From Crocodylus rhombifer (lineage: Eukaryota > Chordata > Crocodylia > Crocodylidae): a stretch of DNA of 64,000 nucleotides. The stretch lies in assembly GCA_038503035.1 (NCBI GenBank), contig JAVSML010024002.1, forward strand, positions 872,587 to 936,586. Reading direction: 5' to 3'. The translations under genes and the position numbers were made by a program. The first letter of the stretch is position 1; every line of letters starts with the position of its first letter. Below, piece after piece: positions 46,801 to 57,382 of this stretch. Below the pieces are notes generated by a model. It did not search any database. It saw only the letters and a program-made list of their open reading frames with translations, and had not been told where the DNA came from.

Positions 46801-47809
46801 CTAATAAATATGGATGTAATGCTGCCTTTTGCTAGTACCATAGTGATTGCAGAGGTATGATTGCTTGAAATATTGCTATTCACTTTTGAACCCCATGGCA
46901 TATAGAGCCATTGCTCATGTGAGACCTACTCTTATTTCCTTTTTGCAAGTGGGACATTGAATGAATCTGTTACGATTGCTGTTTCCTATTGAATTGTCAT
47001 GACGAACTTGGAGAGATACCATCCAGGATGCAGGTGTTCAGGTCAAATAAGAAAGAGAGAAGTTCAAAGGCATCCCTCCCACAATTACTGACACAGTAGT
47101 GCCAACAACGTGCATCACAAAGTCTCCAAAAAGACTCATGGTACAGAGCACTCAAACAGTGATAATATACGGACTCTGCAAGGGCTGATAGTCGAAACCT
47201 AACTAATAGTAATAATGGGAAGTACAAGAATGAACAACCAAGCAGTATCCATTCATATATATTTGGAGTGAATGACTAATTTCTAAACAAGCTTTTATAC
47301 TCTTTTAAAAAAATAAAAAAGGTTTTCCTTATAATATCCTGTCTGTTTTTTCTGCATTATACAACGAAGCATATTGCACATTAGATTAGCTTGGTTGGTT
47401 TCTTTCAGTATTGCATATAATAGTAGGAAAAGCCTTGTAATTTTGTAATTGACTCTTGATTACCATGTAGACATGCATTTGTAAGCTCTGCTAGGAAAAG
47501 CACATGAAATTATCCTCCCCCAACAAAACACACACACTGAGATGGGTATGAATATTATAAAACTTGCTAAGATTCCTTCACATGTCATGGGAAAGTCTGA
47601 GAAATAACACACATGCTATTCTTAAATGCAAGCACAGCTAGAGTCCAACAAGCAGGCTACCTCTCTATTCTGATCAACAGCTGAACTAAATATAAAAGGC
47701 ATGCTGTATAAGTGCCATTTAGATTCCAGTGTAATAGAGATGTAATGCATATGTCAAGTTATTGAGATGTCAGCTTAAATAGAAGCCAGTGTGTCATCTA
47801 GTAATTATT
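43871..47809. other. Unique sequence, no gene seen
   Basis: 43880-44240 is GC-richer and possibly repeat-derived. The rest is AT-rich, with a small (TA)n near 44591-44602 and the short tandem duplication at 45710-45753. No exon, RNA gene or larger repeat recognised. Confidence 0.5.
45710..45753 (+). repeat. 24-bp-period tandem duplication
   Basis: TTATTACAGCAAATTAAGAT at 45710-45729 is repeated exactly at 45734-45753 with a 4-base spacer. Confidence 0.9.
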
Positions 47810-48040
47810 GCTATTTAGGCCCTCGGCATCGATGCTAATATTAGCACGTGAGTAGCAAGTATGTCTAGCGTAAAAGTAGAAAATAATAATAATACGAAAA
47901 TACATGCATGCATTAAATCTTTGGATAAATGTGCCATGCAAGTCACGTTTTATAGTTTCAGTGTAGTCTAAAACAGAGGAAATAAAATGTTCTGTCTTGT
48001 AAAAGCATGCTATTTCCAAGAACACTTTTTATTGCATTAT
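47810..48040. promoter_or_regulatory. Candidate conserved non-coding element
   Basis: Repeat-free sequence with CGATGCTAATATTAGC (palindromic around ATAT), TACATGCATGCATTAAATC and GTCACGTTTTATAG words. Weak, compositional evidence. Confidence 0.18.
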
Positions 48041-48329
48041 GATCCTGTAGACAATTAGAAAATCAGATTCAAACTAAATCTTTTCCTTGCAAAAGGAAAA
48101 AATAAATCAGTGCAGCTTTCCTACACCTGCATGTTGTGTTTCACTCCCATCCCCCACGTCTTAAGTAGTGTATCTCTGTCTGCTTTAACCTGAAGTCTGA
48201 ATTGCACGTTTTATGTTCAATTTCCAGAGCAGTATCTTAATGACTGCTGCCTAGGACTGTTGAATTTTCTTAAATGTTCCCTGGAGTAGTGTTTCACTTA
48301 TGAGCAGCATTCTGAACGTAGGTTTCCGT

Positions 48330-48480
48330 AGCGCTTTCCTCTGGTCCGCAACCCTTGCACAGTTTGTTTTAGGCAATTCAGGCCACCTGTTAAAAGCTAA
48401 TGATCCTGACAGACAGCCTCTTATGTAAGGCCATTTTCTTAGGAAAGCTGATAAATATGAAAGAGACCTTCCAGGTTCGA
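48330..48480. promoter_or_regulatory. Candidate conserved non-coding element
   Basis: Contains an E-box GGCCACCTGTTAAAAGC, a homeodomain-like AGCTAATGATCC and a GCCATTTTC-type word in a repeat-free stretch. Inference only. Confidence 0.2.
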
Positions 48481-49583
48481 AAAACTTTAGGCTGAATATA
48501 TATCATGTTCCCCCTATATGTGCTCTTTCATAGGTCTATTCAAAATAATTGTGTGAGATAGAAGAAAAGGAAGATTTTAGCAAGATAATTGTAAATGTGC
48601 AGTTAAGTTTGCTCATTTTAAACTTGAATAAATAACCCCCCGCCAAGCATATATATGTTCTTTTTGCTCTCTCCATATTGCATTAGGAAATAAAAGAACC
48701 CACGAAGAGATTAATCTTAATCTGTTTGGTAATACTGTGGCTGTCTTCCCAAGTCCACTGTGCATACAATAGTGTTAGTAAAAAGGAATGGACTGTTTCC
48801 AAATCCATTTAAAAAAAAGCTCCTTCTCCAGCAATGGAGATATCTTCAAATGCAGAGGCCTTTTCAAACAAAAAAGGGCTTTTTTCCTCCCAAGATTTAA
48901 AAGCAGTGTTTTATATAATAAGTAATACAAGACCCAAAGTATGAAGGCAGAGTGAGATATAAAAACAGCCATGTGACTTAGCCAGGTCTAACACAAAGAG
49001 CTATAGAGTTTGATAAACCTGTGGAATAGGATCATTTGGCTATAGTTAAATTTAACCACAGAATCAGCAGATTTTAGACAAAAACCAAAAGAATTACGTG
49101 TTACTGAGCAAACTGGAGCCATGGCACTATAACTTTGGCTTCAAAATGAATTTTCTTTCATTTCCAGATGCCAATATCTTAATGGATAAGGTGGTTTCAC
49201 AATGAGAGGAAAGTGTATATTGGTGCCAACATATGTTTGACATCCACGTTTCTCTTTGGCACCTAAGAACACTGGTACTTCTCTCAAGGACTCTAAGTTC
49301 AAAGTTAAGGTGCAGTTAACATAACTTCACACAGATGCATGCTCAGGATTATAAAAAGAGGGTGAAGGGGTTTGCTTTTTGGGGGGGCAAGGAATAACAA
49401 GGTGCACTTGTCTAATTGGCTGGCTAATCAGTTCAAGTGGTCTCTACTGTGTTTTCATAGGTGAAAATATGAAGGAGGTTTCTGGTTATAGGTCTTGTGC
49501 CTTTCTAAATGTGTTTAGATTGTTTAGTCTTAGCAGTAGTTGTATTATTACACTTCACAGGGGTACATTACTCTGACTCATAA
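48481..49583. other. Unique sequence, no gene seen
   Basis: AT-rich, without recognised genes or repeats. Confidence 0.45.
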
Positions 49584-49593
49584 NNNNNNNNNN
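49584..49593. other. Assembly gap (10 N)
   Basis: Ten N bases, probably a placeholder of arbitrary size, at the edge of a hAT-like repeat whose left end is missing. Confidence 0.95.
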
Positions 49594-49941
49594 TAGGTGG
49601 AGCATCCATGCAGGGGGCTGGGAGAGTGGGTGGGGGTTGGAAGACTTATGGCAGAGCCCCCCATGCAGCATGGGGCAGTGGGGATCTCCTCTCCCCCCAC
49701 CTGGCAGCGCTTGGTGGGTGGGGGCTTTTTTTCCCCAAAGAGCTGGGAGCTGGGGCCAGGTGGGGCTGGTAGAGCAAGTAGGAGATGGGGCCTGTGTGAT
49801 TTGGAGATTCGACTGATTCAGCAGCAGCTGAATCAGATTCAGCCAAATCGATTCTGCACAGTGATTCAAATCACTGAACTGAATCACAGAAATGGCCGAA
49901 TCCGAATCTGTAGTGAATACTAGCTGCTTTGTACAGGCCTG
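49594..49941 (+). mobile_element. Foldback hAT-like transposon, copy D, right part only
   Basis: The right end (GAATACTAGCTGCTTTGTAC, then AGGCCT) matches the right end of copy B, and the interior has the same units (GGGAGAGTGGGTGGGGGTTG, GCAGAGCCCCCCATGCAGC). The left half should lie in or beyond the gap at 49584-49593. The last base is G where the family has A. Confidence 0.75.
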
Positions 49942-51289
49942 GTGTATAATGCACAATAGTGTTTCATGGTGTAACCATTTCAAGATGCCTTTAGTATTTT
50001 GTGTAAATTCTCACACAAGAAAATGCCAGCTCACATAAAATATCTCTTCATCCTTACAGGATGCAGAAATGTGACTGGGTGTAATATTTCTGTAATGTTA
50101 TATAACAGGGGTTGTACATTATATAGAAGATATAGTGCATGGATCAGCAGTACTATAGGAAAGCAAGGTTTCATGGGAACCGTAGAGACGTACAGTAAAG
50201 TTTAGACTTGTAACTCCTTTCCCCATTGTTCTTCTTTTTATATAACTAAACAGGTGTCATTGACATTTTGAGCCAATATTCATGCCTGAGCAGCTACATT
50301 CTAAATACACTTGGAAAAAAGACAAAAGCAGTTATTAGCTTGGAGTTGCATTTTTAATGGATTTGTACCTTCTAGGGACAGGAGATAAATGACAGTAAGA
50401 TAAAACCTTTAGATGCTGTCTTAATCAGTGATGACACTTTTCCTTGGGGGCTGACAGCTGCTAATAAACATTTTAAACATAACTCACAAGATGAACAAAA
50501 AAAGTATTTTTGTTTTGTTTTCTGTACCGAAGATAAGAATACCAAGTGGCATTTATTGAAAGCAAAATACAATTAGGACTAATTGATCAAGTGAAGACCA
50601 CAATCTGATCCATGAAGAAGTCATATTCCCCTTTTAATTAAATGCAGTTGTTTTTAATTGAATTCTAAGTTTTTATCTTTTAGTGTGGGCTAATGACAAT
50701 AGTTATCATCATGCCTGAGATGCTGCTAGAACCTGAACTTCAGTAGCTATAATAAATGTGTCAAACAGAGCTGAGATAACATTTCTTCTCTGAGCATGAT
50801 GCAAAAGTGATTTTTATTTGTTCTGTACTACTTGAAAACAAACATACACACTTTGACATTATGCTTGTTGATAAAAGGACCATATATATGGCTTACCAAA
50901 AATTTCTCTCAAAGCTATTGCTTGAAAGTCGGCTTTTGTTGAAAGCAACATTTTCATGAAAAGTGTCTGCTTTTGACAGAAAATTTAAATTCTTTATCAA
51001 AAGAAAGAAAATGCCTCTAACTTCCAAATATTTCAGCCAAATATTGGCCACAATCTTGATATTTTAATTTTCATGTAAACATGAAGCATTCTTGAAAAAA
51101 TATTTAAATAATTATTTTAAAATTCTGTTTTTTTCCCCCTTGACTACTTTTTTATAATAAACAAGATGCATAACTTCAAGTTATTGAAGATAGAAAGGTC
51201 TCATGTATTATTAGGATTTATGTAATGTCAGCTGGACATTAGGAAATAAGCTCTTATCTAGACTTATGAGTAGCAGTTGATGCATTTAC
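49942..51289. other. Unique AT-rich sequence; weak enhancer-like stretch near 50620-50720
   Basis: No gene seen. 50630-50700 has TTTAATTAAATGCAGTTG and GGGCTAATGACAATAG, homeodomain-like words in repeat-free DNA. Confidence 0.35.
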
Positions 51290-51372
51290 TTATCAATTGT
51301 CCAGTATCATTTACCAATTCTTCAGTACCATTACTAGCATTTACCAGTTTTCCAGTATCATTTACATGTGCA
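51290..51372 (+). repeat. Degenerate tandem repeat, three units
   Basis: Three copies of a unit around CCAGTATCATTTACCA (near 51301, 51323 and 51351), each preceded by a CAATTGT, CAATTCT or CAGTTTT variant. Confidence 0.65.
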
Positions 51373-51469
51373 GCATACAAACACAAGAATGCCTCCTAAC
51401 TTGAATCTACAGATAGAGGTAAATTGGGGTTGTAGGAAAAATTGACCCTGATAAATTTTAAAGAGGATT

Positions 51470-51545
51470 GTATGATGTAGTTCCCTTTTATGGAGACTGG
51501 ACTAGGTGACCTAGGAGGATGACTTCTAGGCTTGTGTCCAATATT
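51470..51545 (+). repeat. CR1 3'-end fragment
   Basis: GACTGGACTAGGTGACCTAG followed by GATGACTTCTAGGCTTGTG matches the CR1 3' end. Confidence 0.65.
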
Positions 51546-52492
51546 CTTAACTATTTTCAGAAACAATGAATGATATGCAGATATTTTACCTTCTCCTTAA
51601 AGTTAAGGTTGCTGGATCCTGCTCCTGCACACTAAAAGCAATGGAAATATGAACTGGAACTTTTTTATCTGAAAAGAAAACCAAGCCAATTTGCAGCAGG
51701 TGAGGGGTCTGTTTCTTAGTTTCTATTTGAATGTGCATGTATGTATGTTCATGCTTTGTGTCAATTCCTTTAAAATTAAAGTATACATCCAACTCCCTGT
51801 GAGTAATTTGCATATATATTTACAACGGCAGCCAGGTCCACCTGAGAATCCCTCCCAAAAATGTTGAAGACAATAGTGGAAAGGTAAATAAAAGGAACAA
51901 GGGACACAAGGGCTTTGTGACAGGTTCAAGAGAATCTAATAGCACCATCTCAACAGGAACAGTGTACCAGAAAGGGAGAGGGAAAAAACACATGGGAAGA
52001 ACTCCACATGGCTGCCCTGCTGTTCTTGTGAGGAAGAACAGACCTGTTGCTGGTTACCATCATTAACACATCTCTGGTAGCATTACATTCAAACAGCAAA
52101 TCTGGCAAATGCTATCATTCAAAAAAGGTTGGAAGACAGCTTCTCATATATGATCTAATGGGTCCTTGCCAAACTATGATAGATTCTGTCTGGGAGTTTG
52201 TCCAAGTCAGGTCCAAAGCATGCGAGACTGTAAGGTCTAGGCTGTGAAAACAAATGCTTTCTAGGGCAGGTTGCAAAGAAAATCTGAGGAAGATAATTAC
52301 AGCTGGAACTCAAAAAGCAGGTGTGGAAGCAATTTTGGATGCCTTGCACTTGTGTTGTTTCAGATAACTAAATGCAATTGATCTTTATAAAATGTTATGG
52401 AGGCTTTGTTTTTCAAGGAATGTTGGAGTTGGTTTTTTTTTTAATAAGCAAAGTTAGTTGATGTCTGCCCTTAGTTAGAACATGAAATCTTC

Positions 52493-52682
52493 TAGGTTCA
52501 GACATTACATTTAATGCACTTTAAGCAGGCACAAAGTGCTTTAAAGCCATAACAGAACAGAAGTTCATGGCAATTTTAAAGTCTTTAAAAATGGCAGATC
52601 CTGCTCTAAGTTAATCCTGGATGGATGTGTACTGACCTAAAGTGCTTTCTGTCACAGCACTTTATCGAATGTCTGCGTCAGA
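52493..52682. mobile_element. Probable hAT-type MITE, about 190 bp
   Basis: Left TAGGTTCAGACATTACATTT and the complement of the right end (GACGCAGACATTCGATAAAG) are inverted repeats. Inside, AAAGTGCTTTAAAG and AAAGTGCTTTCTG words continue the palindrome. No 8-bp duplication preserved. Confidence 0.55.
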
Positions 52683-52724
52683 TCACATCGAGGGTTAATT
52701 TAGAACACGATTGCTGTCATCCCA

Positions 52725-53885
52725 GGGGGCATTGTGCAGGGCTGCTCTAGCCTTGGGAAGAGCTTGTTTACTCTGCCCGAGTGCCAGCCTGGCCACAACC
52801 CCCTTAGTTGTCACTGATCCAAGTCAGTGGCAAGCTCTGATCCCAGCCTCACCCACCTCATGGTGGGGAATGGGGGTCTCTGTCCCCATATCTGACCTGG
52901 CCCTGTGGGGGGTCTCTTCCCCCAGCTTCAGTCAGCAGCAGTGGTGTGGGGGGCCTGTGTGCTGCTTTTAGCCATGGTGGGAACTCTGGTGGAGGGGGTG
53001 GAAAAGGGCCCTTCTGTGGGGGGCCCCAGATCAGCCCCCCAGCAAGACCCAAGCTGGGAAGCTACGGGGGGCCATCCAGCAGAAGGGCTACTTTTCCACC
53101 TCCCACCAGAGTTCTCAGCACAGCTCATTCTGCCAGTGCTGGCTGCAACTGGGGAAAGGAGCCTTCCTGCTGGGTGCCCCCCCCCCCCCGCTTCCTGGAT
53201 CGGGTCTTGCTGGGGGCTGGGTCGGGGTCAGGCCCCCCCCCCACAGCAGGGGGGATCCTTTTGCACCTGCTTCGCCAGAGTTCCCACCACAGCTAAAAGT
53301 GTCATATGGAATTCATGCTGCTGAAGCCACAGGAAGGGACCCAGCCCTGGTGTGAGCCCCCCCACCAAAGCTTGCTAGCTGAGGTTGTGCCAACCCCCCT
53401 GTGGTGGGGGGGTACTTTCCTTTGGCTGTAGCCAGCAGTGGCAGTGCGAGTTACCTGCTCCACTTTTCACTGTGCCAGGAACTGGGTAGAGGGAGGGGGA
53501 AATGACCTCTGAGACCCAAGCCATGAAGCTTGGGGTGGGGCACTGGCAGGGGTACTCCTTTCCCCCAGTTGCAGCTGACACTGGCACCCATGCCAGAGTT
53601 CTTGGTGCTATGAAAAAGTGGCTCAGGGAAGTTGTGCTGCCACTGCTGGCTGCAGCTAGGAGAAAGGAGACCCCCGCCATGATTCCTGGTTGGGGTCTGG
53701 GTTGGGGGCTAGGTCTGTGTGGCAGAGGGGTCCCATTTCCACCCTTCCCCTCCAACTGCTGCTGACAGTCCTCAGCTGGTGGGGGACGGTAGAACTGGTG
53801 GGGCACTCCGGCAGCCTCCTGGGTGGCATGTGGGAGTACCCCCTACCCCTGGCTTTGGCTAACAAAAGCAGGCACCAAACCCTCT
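52725..53885. repeat. Degenerate GC-rich minisatellite-like block
   Basis: A related motif of the form 'gggtactcctttcccccagttgcagctg' recurs in diverged form near 52914, 53085, 53406, 53552, 53727 and 53834, spaced roughly 105-320 bases. A 27-bp inverted pair lies at 52965-52991 and 53273-53299. Poly-C runs occur at 53167-53180 and 53232-53242. Open frames (up to 143 codons on both strands, Pro/Gly/Ser-rich) are compositional and not called. Confidence 0.55.
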
Positions 53886-54254
53886 CCACTGAATAGCTCA
53901 AATCTTTTCAGCTGGGACACTCTCTACTATATAGCCTTCTAAGTGTGACAGTGCTTTCCGCCATGAGATTTTTGAACATCGACTTAGCCCTGAAGATAAG
54001 TTCATAGATTTCATAGACATCAGGGCTGGAAGGGACCTCGAGAGATCAACGAGTCCAGCCCCCTGCCCAAAGGGCAGGAAGTCAGCTGGGGTCATAGGAT
54101 CCCAGCAAGATAAGCATCCAATTTACTCTTGAAGGTGTTCAATGTAGGTGCTTGAACCACCTCCGCTGGCAGGCTGTTCCAGACCTTGGGGGCTCACACA
54201 GTAAAGGAATTCTTCCTTATGAAGTGGTCTTGCAGGAGTTTGTGACTGTTCGAC

Positions 54255-56738
54255 CTAGTCATCCCTTGGGGGTGCTCTGGTGAACAGATGTTCCCCCAGA
54301 TCCTGGTGGTCACTCCTGATAAACTTATAGGTGGCCATCAGATCACCCCTGAGCCTGCGCTTTTCCAGGCTAAAGAGTCCCATGGCTCTCAGCCTGTCAT
54401 CGTAAGATCTGTTTTCCTGACCTCTGATCATGCGTGTGGCTCTCCTCTGGACTCTCTCAAGCTTCTCCACATCCTTTTTGAATTGTGGAGCCCAAAACTG
54501 GACACAGTACTCCAGCTGCGGCCTCACCAAGGCCGAGTACAAGGGGAGAATGGCGTCCTGGGATTTGCTCGAGAAGCATCTATGGATGCAAGCCAGTGTT
54601 TTGGTCGCTTTATTAGCCGCAGCATCGCATTGCAGGCTCATGTTCATCTTGTGGTCAATGATGACCCCCAAGTCTCTTTCTTCTGTAGTGCTATCCAACG
54701 TAGCACTGCCGAGCCTATAAGGGTGCTGCAGGTTTTTCCTCCCAAGGTGGAGAACCTTGCATTTATCGGTGTTAATCACCATGGGGTTCTCGTTTGCCCA
54801 TTTGCTGAACTTGTCCAGGTCAGCCTGGATCACCCGCCTATCTTCTGGCGTGGATGCTTTGCCCCAAAGTTTGGTGTCATCGACGAACTTGGCCAGTCCA
54901 CTCCTGACTCTAATGTCCACATCATTAATGAAGATGTTGAACAGGATGGGTCCCAGGACAGAGACTTGAGGGACCCCACTGGTCACAGGGCACCACGATG
55001 AGTGACTGCCATCAATTACAACCCTCTGGGTCCAACCACGGAGCCAATTTCCCAGCCAGCCAAGGCCACAACTGGCCAGTTTGGCCAAGAGGTGATCATG
55101 GGATACCAGATCAAAAGTTTTTTTGAAGTCAAGAGATATGACATCAATCTCATCTCCCTCATCCAGGTGATAGGTCACCTGGTCATAGAAGGAAATGAGA
55201 TTGGTCAAACAAGACCTACCCGCAACAAACCCATGCTGGCTGGCCCTTAGGAAGTTAGCCTGGGCCAGTCCATCAAGGATGGCTTCCTTCATAAACTTTT
55301 CTAAGACCTTCCCCAGGATAGAAGTCAGGCTAATGGGCCTGTAGTTAGCCGGATCCACTCTCCTCCCTTTCTTGAAGATCGGTACCACATTGGCCTTCTT
55401 CCAGTCTTTGGGCACTATGCCAGAGCACCAGTAGTTTTCAAATATCCGTGCCAGGGGCTGGGCTATGACGCTCGCCAGCTCCTTGAGTACCCTGGGGTGC
55501 AGATTGTCAGGGCCAGCTGACTTGAAGGTATCCAGCTTCTCAAGATGTTCCTTCACGAGGTCAGCATTTATGGAGGGTAGGGGATCCCCAACACCCGGAT
55601 CTCCCTGTCCCATAGCAGGCATGGGCGTCCCATGGGACTGATGAAAGATTGATGCAAAGTACCTATTTAATAGGTTGGTTTTTTCCTGGGCGTCAGTTGT
55701 CAGTTGCCCCATCTGGTTTAGCAGGGGTCCAACGTTGCCCTTGCTTTTCCTCCGGCTCCTCACATATCTGAAAAAGGACTTTTTGTTGTCCTTGATGCTT
55801 GAAGCTAGTTGGAGTTCAGTTGCAGCCTTGGCTTTCCTGGTTTGCTCCCTGCAGGACCAGACCAGCACGGAGTAATCCTCCTTGGAGGTGAATCCCGTCC
55901 TCCATCCTTTGTAGGCTTTCCTTTTTAGCCACAGTAGGTCTGCTAGGTCCCTGGAGAGCCAGGGGGGCTGCTGTGCCTTCTTGCTGCCTTTCCTCCATGT
56001 TGGAATAGATTTAGCTTGTGCATTGAGGATCACTTCCTTGAGAAGCAACCACTCTTCTTGAACTCCCATCTCCCTGGGGTCATGGTCCCTGAGGGCCTGA
56101 CCGACAAGCCTCTTGAGCTTGTCAAAGTCGGCTTTTCTGAAGTCAAGGACTTCTGTGTTGCTGACTGACTTGCCAGCTTAACGGCGGATGGTGAAGGTGA
56201 TCATCTTGTGGTCGCTGTCACCCAGCTTCCCATCGATCACTAGGTTGCCGATTAGGTCGCCCCCCATAGCCAGTACCAGGTCGAGCAGCGCTTTGCCTCT
56301 CATTGGCCCATAGACTTCTTGAGTCAGGTAGAGGTCATCCACGCACAAGAGAAAGCTTTGTGACCGCTCGGATTTAGCTGAGTGATCTTCCCACGAGATG
56401 TCTGGGTAATTGAAGTCACCCATGACAACCAAGGTCCTGGAGCAAGCGGCCTCAGTCAGTTCCCGGGTGAACTCTTGGTCAAGCTCAGGACTTTGAGTGG
56501 GAGGTCTGTAGTAGACTCCCACTGTTGTGTCCCCTGTGCCGTATTCCCCATGAATTTTTACCCAGAGGGTCTCTAGCTGTCCATGCCGGTTGCCAACATC
56601 AGCTTGCAGGGACATGTAGCTTTCCTTGACATAGAGAGCTACACCCCCGCCCCTTTTGTCCACACGATCCCTCCTGTGCAGGGTATAGCCCTCTATACCC
56701 GTGGTCCAGTCATGGGTGTAGTCCCACCAGGTCTCCAT
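54255..56738 (-). pseudogene. CR1 ORF2: endonuclease-reverse transcriptase, interrupted
   Basis: Two open segments in the same frame, 56738-56178 (186 codons) and 56069-54255 (604 codons), are joined by 36 further sense codons after a single TAA at 56178-56180, so the protein is continuous but for one stop. Endonuclease part: VYYRPP near residue 75, catalytic GDFN at 107-110, LLDLV near 151 and SDH at 175-177. RT part (numbered in the 604-codon segment): NYRPISLTS at 242-250, LDFKKTFD at 313-320, SGVPQVSVLGP at 364-374 and FVDD at 395-398. The usual forms are KAFD, PQG and F/YADD; catalytic aspartates remain but the motif B glycine is now valine. N-terminal codons continue in another frame to about 56870 (NARSLGNKQDELV). 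The C-terminus is shifted and ends LFTRAPPRDD. Confidence 0.93.
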
Positions 56739-56979
56739 ATCCCAATGACGTCATAATTCTTTGCACTGAGCAGGAGGACAAGCTCGTCCTGCTTGTTGCC
56801 CAGGCTCCTGGCATTAGTGTACAGGCAGGCAAGTGTGCCCTTAGGGGCTCTTGCCTTGCCCACAGATTGTGCCAGGGCTGGGGCAGGGGTGGGTTCCCTT
56901 AAGTGCCTTGGTCCACTGGCTTTGCAAGGGTTGCTCTGCAGGCCAGCAGTGGCAGTAGTTCCCCCATCCCCCAGCGGCC

Positions 56980-57378
56980 TTAGTTTAAAGCCCGGTGGAG
57001 CAGGTCAGCCAGCCTGGCTGAGAAGAGCCTCCTCCCCAGGGGGGAGAGGTAGAGGCCATCTCTTCCCAGCAGCTCGCTGCCTCTCTCGCCAAAGAGCGGG
57101 CTGTGGTCATGGAAGCCAAAGCCTTCCCAATGACACCAGCGCTGCAGTCTTTGGTTCACCGCGTGGATCCTCCTCTCCCTCCTCAGCCCATAGCTGGAGA
57201 CTGGGAGGATCGACGAAAACACCACCTGAGCTCCCAGACCCCTAAGCCCCGCTCCCAACTCCCTGCAGTGCCTCATGACCTGGCTGGGGGCGCTCCGAGC
57301 CGTGTCATTGGTGCCCACATGAATATGGAGCATGGGATAGTGGTCTGTGGGCCGGAGGAGCTGTGGGACAAAGGAGTT
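56980..57378 (-). pseudogene. CR1 ORF1 C-terminal part: SGNH/GDSL esterase-like domain
   Basis: A 117-codon segment (57333-56980) with upstream codons to about 57378 (FVPQLLRPTDHYP). It has HVGTND at residues 5-10, the block III motif of SGNH hydrolases whose Asn helps form the oxyanion hole, and DGLYLSPLG at 92-100, the block V position where the family has Asp-x-x-His. Here the His is Tyr (codon TAC, 57049-57051), a single C-to-T step from CAC. The block I serine lies upstream and is lost by 5' truncation. In CR1 the domain is thought to act on lipids or membranes; this copy cannot. Confidence 0.85.
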
Positions 57379-57382
57379 ACCA

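Larger units (their letters stand above)
54001..57382 (-). mobile_element. CR1 LINE, nearly complete, 5'-truncated in ORF1
   Basis: Read on the minus strand, the element begins inside ORF1 near 57382, passes ORF1 (esterase-like domain, stop at 56980), a short linker, ORF2 (endonuclease then reverse transcriptase) and the 3' end at 54001, where GATTTCATA-type terminal repeats lie. The same family gives the truncated copy at 42591-43058 (about 95% by eye), so it was mobile relatively recently. It is dead: 5' truncation, one in-frame stop, a frameshift near 56740, a 1-base insertion near 54266 and an about 10-base deletion near 54220 relative to the other copy. No target duplication seen, as is usual for CR1. 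Confidence 0.95.

Noticed and set aside
52459..52473. GATGTCTGCCCTTA considered as the right end of another MITE
   Set aside because: No matching left end was found upstream within several hundred bases.
52905..53806. Several 115-143-codon open frames in the GC-rich block
   Set aside because: Pro/Gly/Ser-rich, overlapping on both strands and explained by GC-rich repeat composition.
54288..55001. 237-codon open frame on the plus strand
   Set aside because: It is the antisense of the CR1 reverse transcriptase region, whose minus-strand frame is the real protein; the plus frame has no domain.
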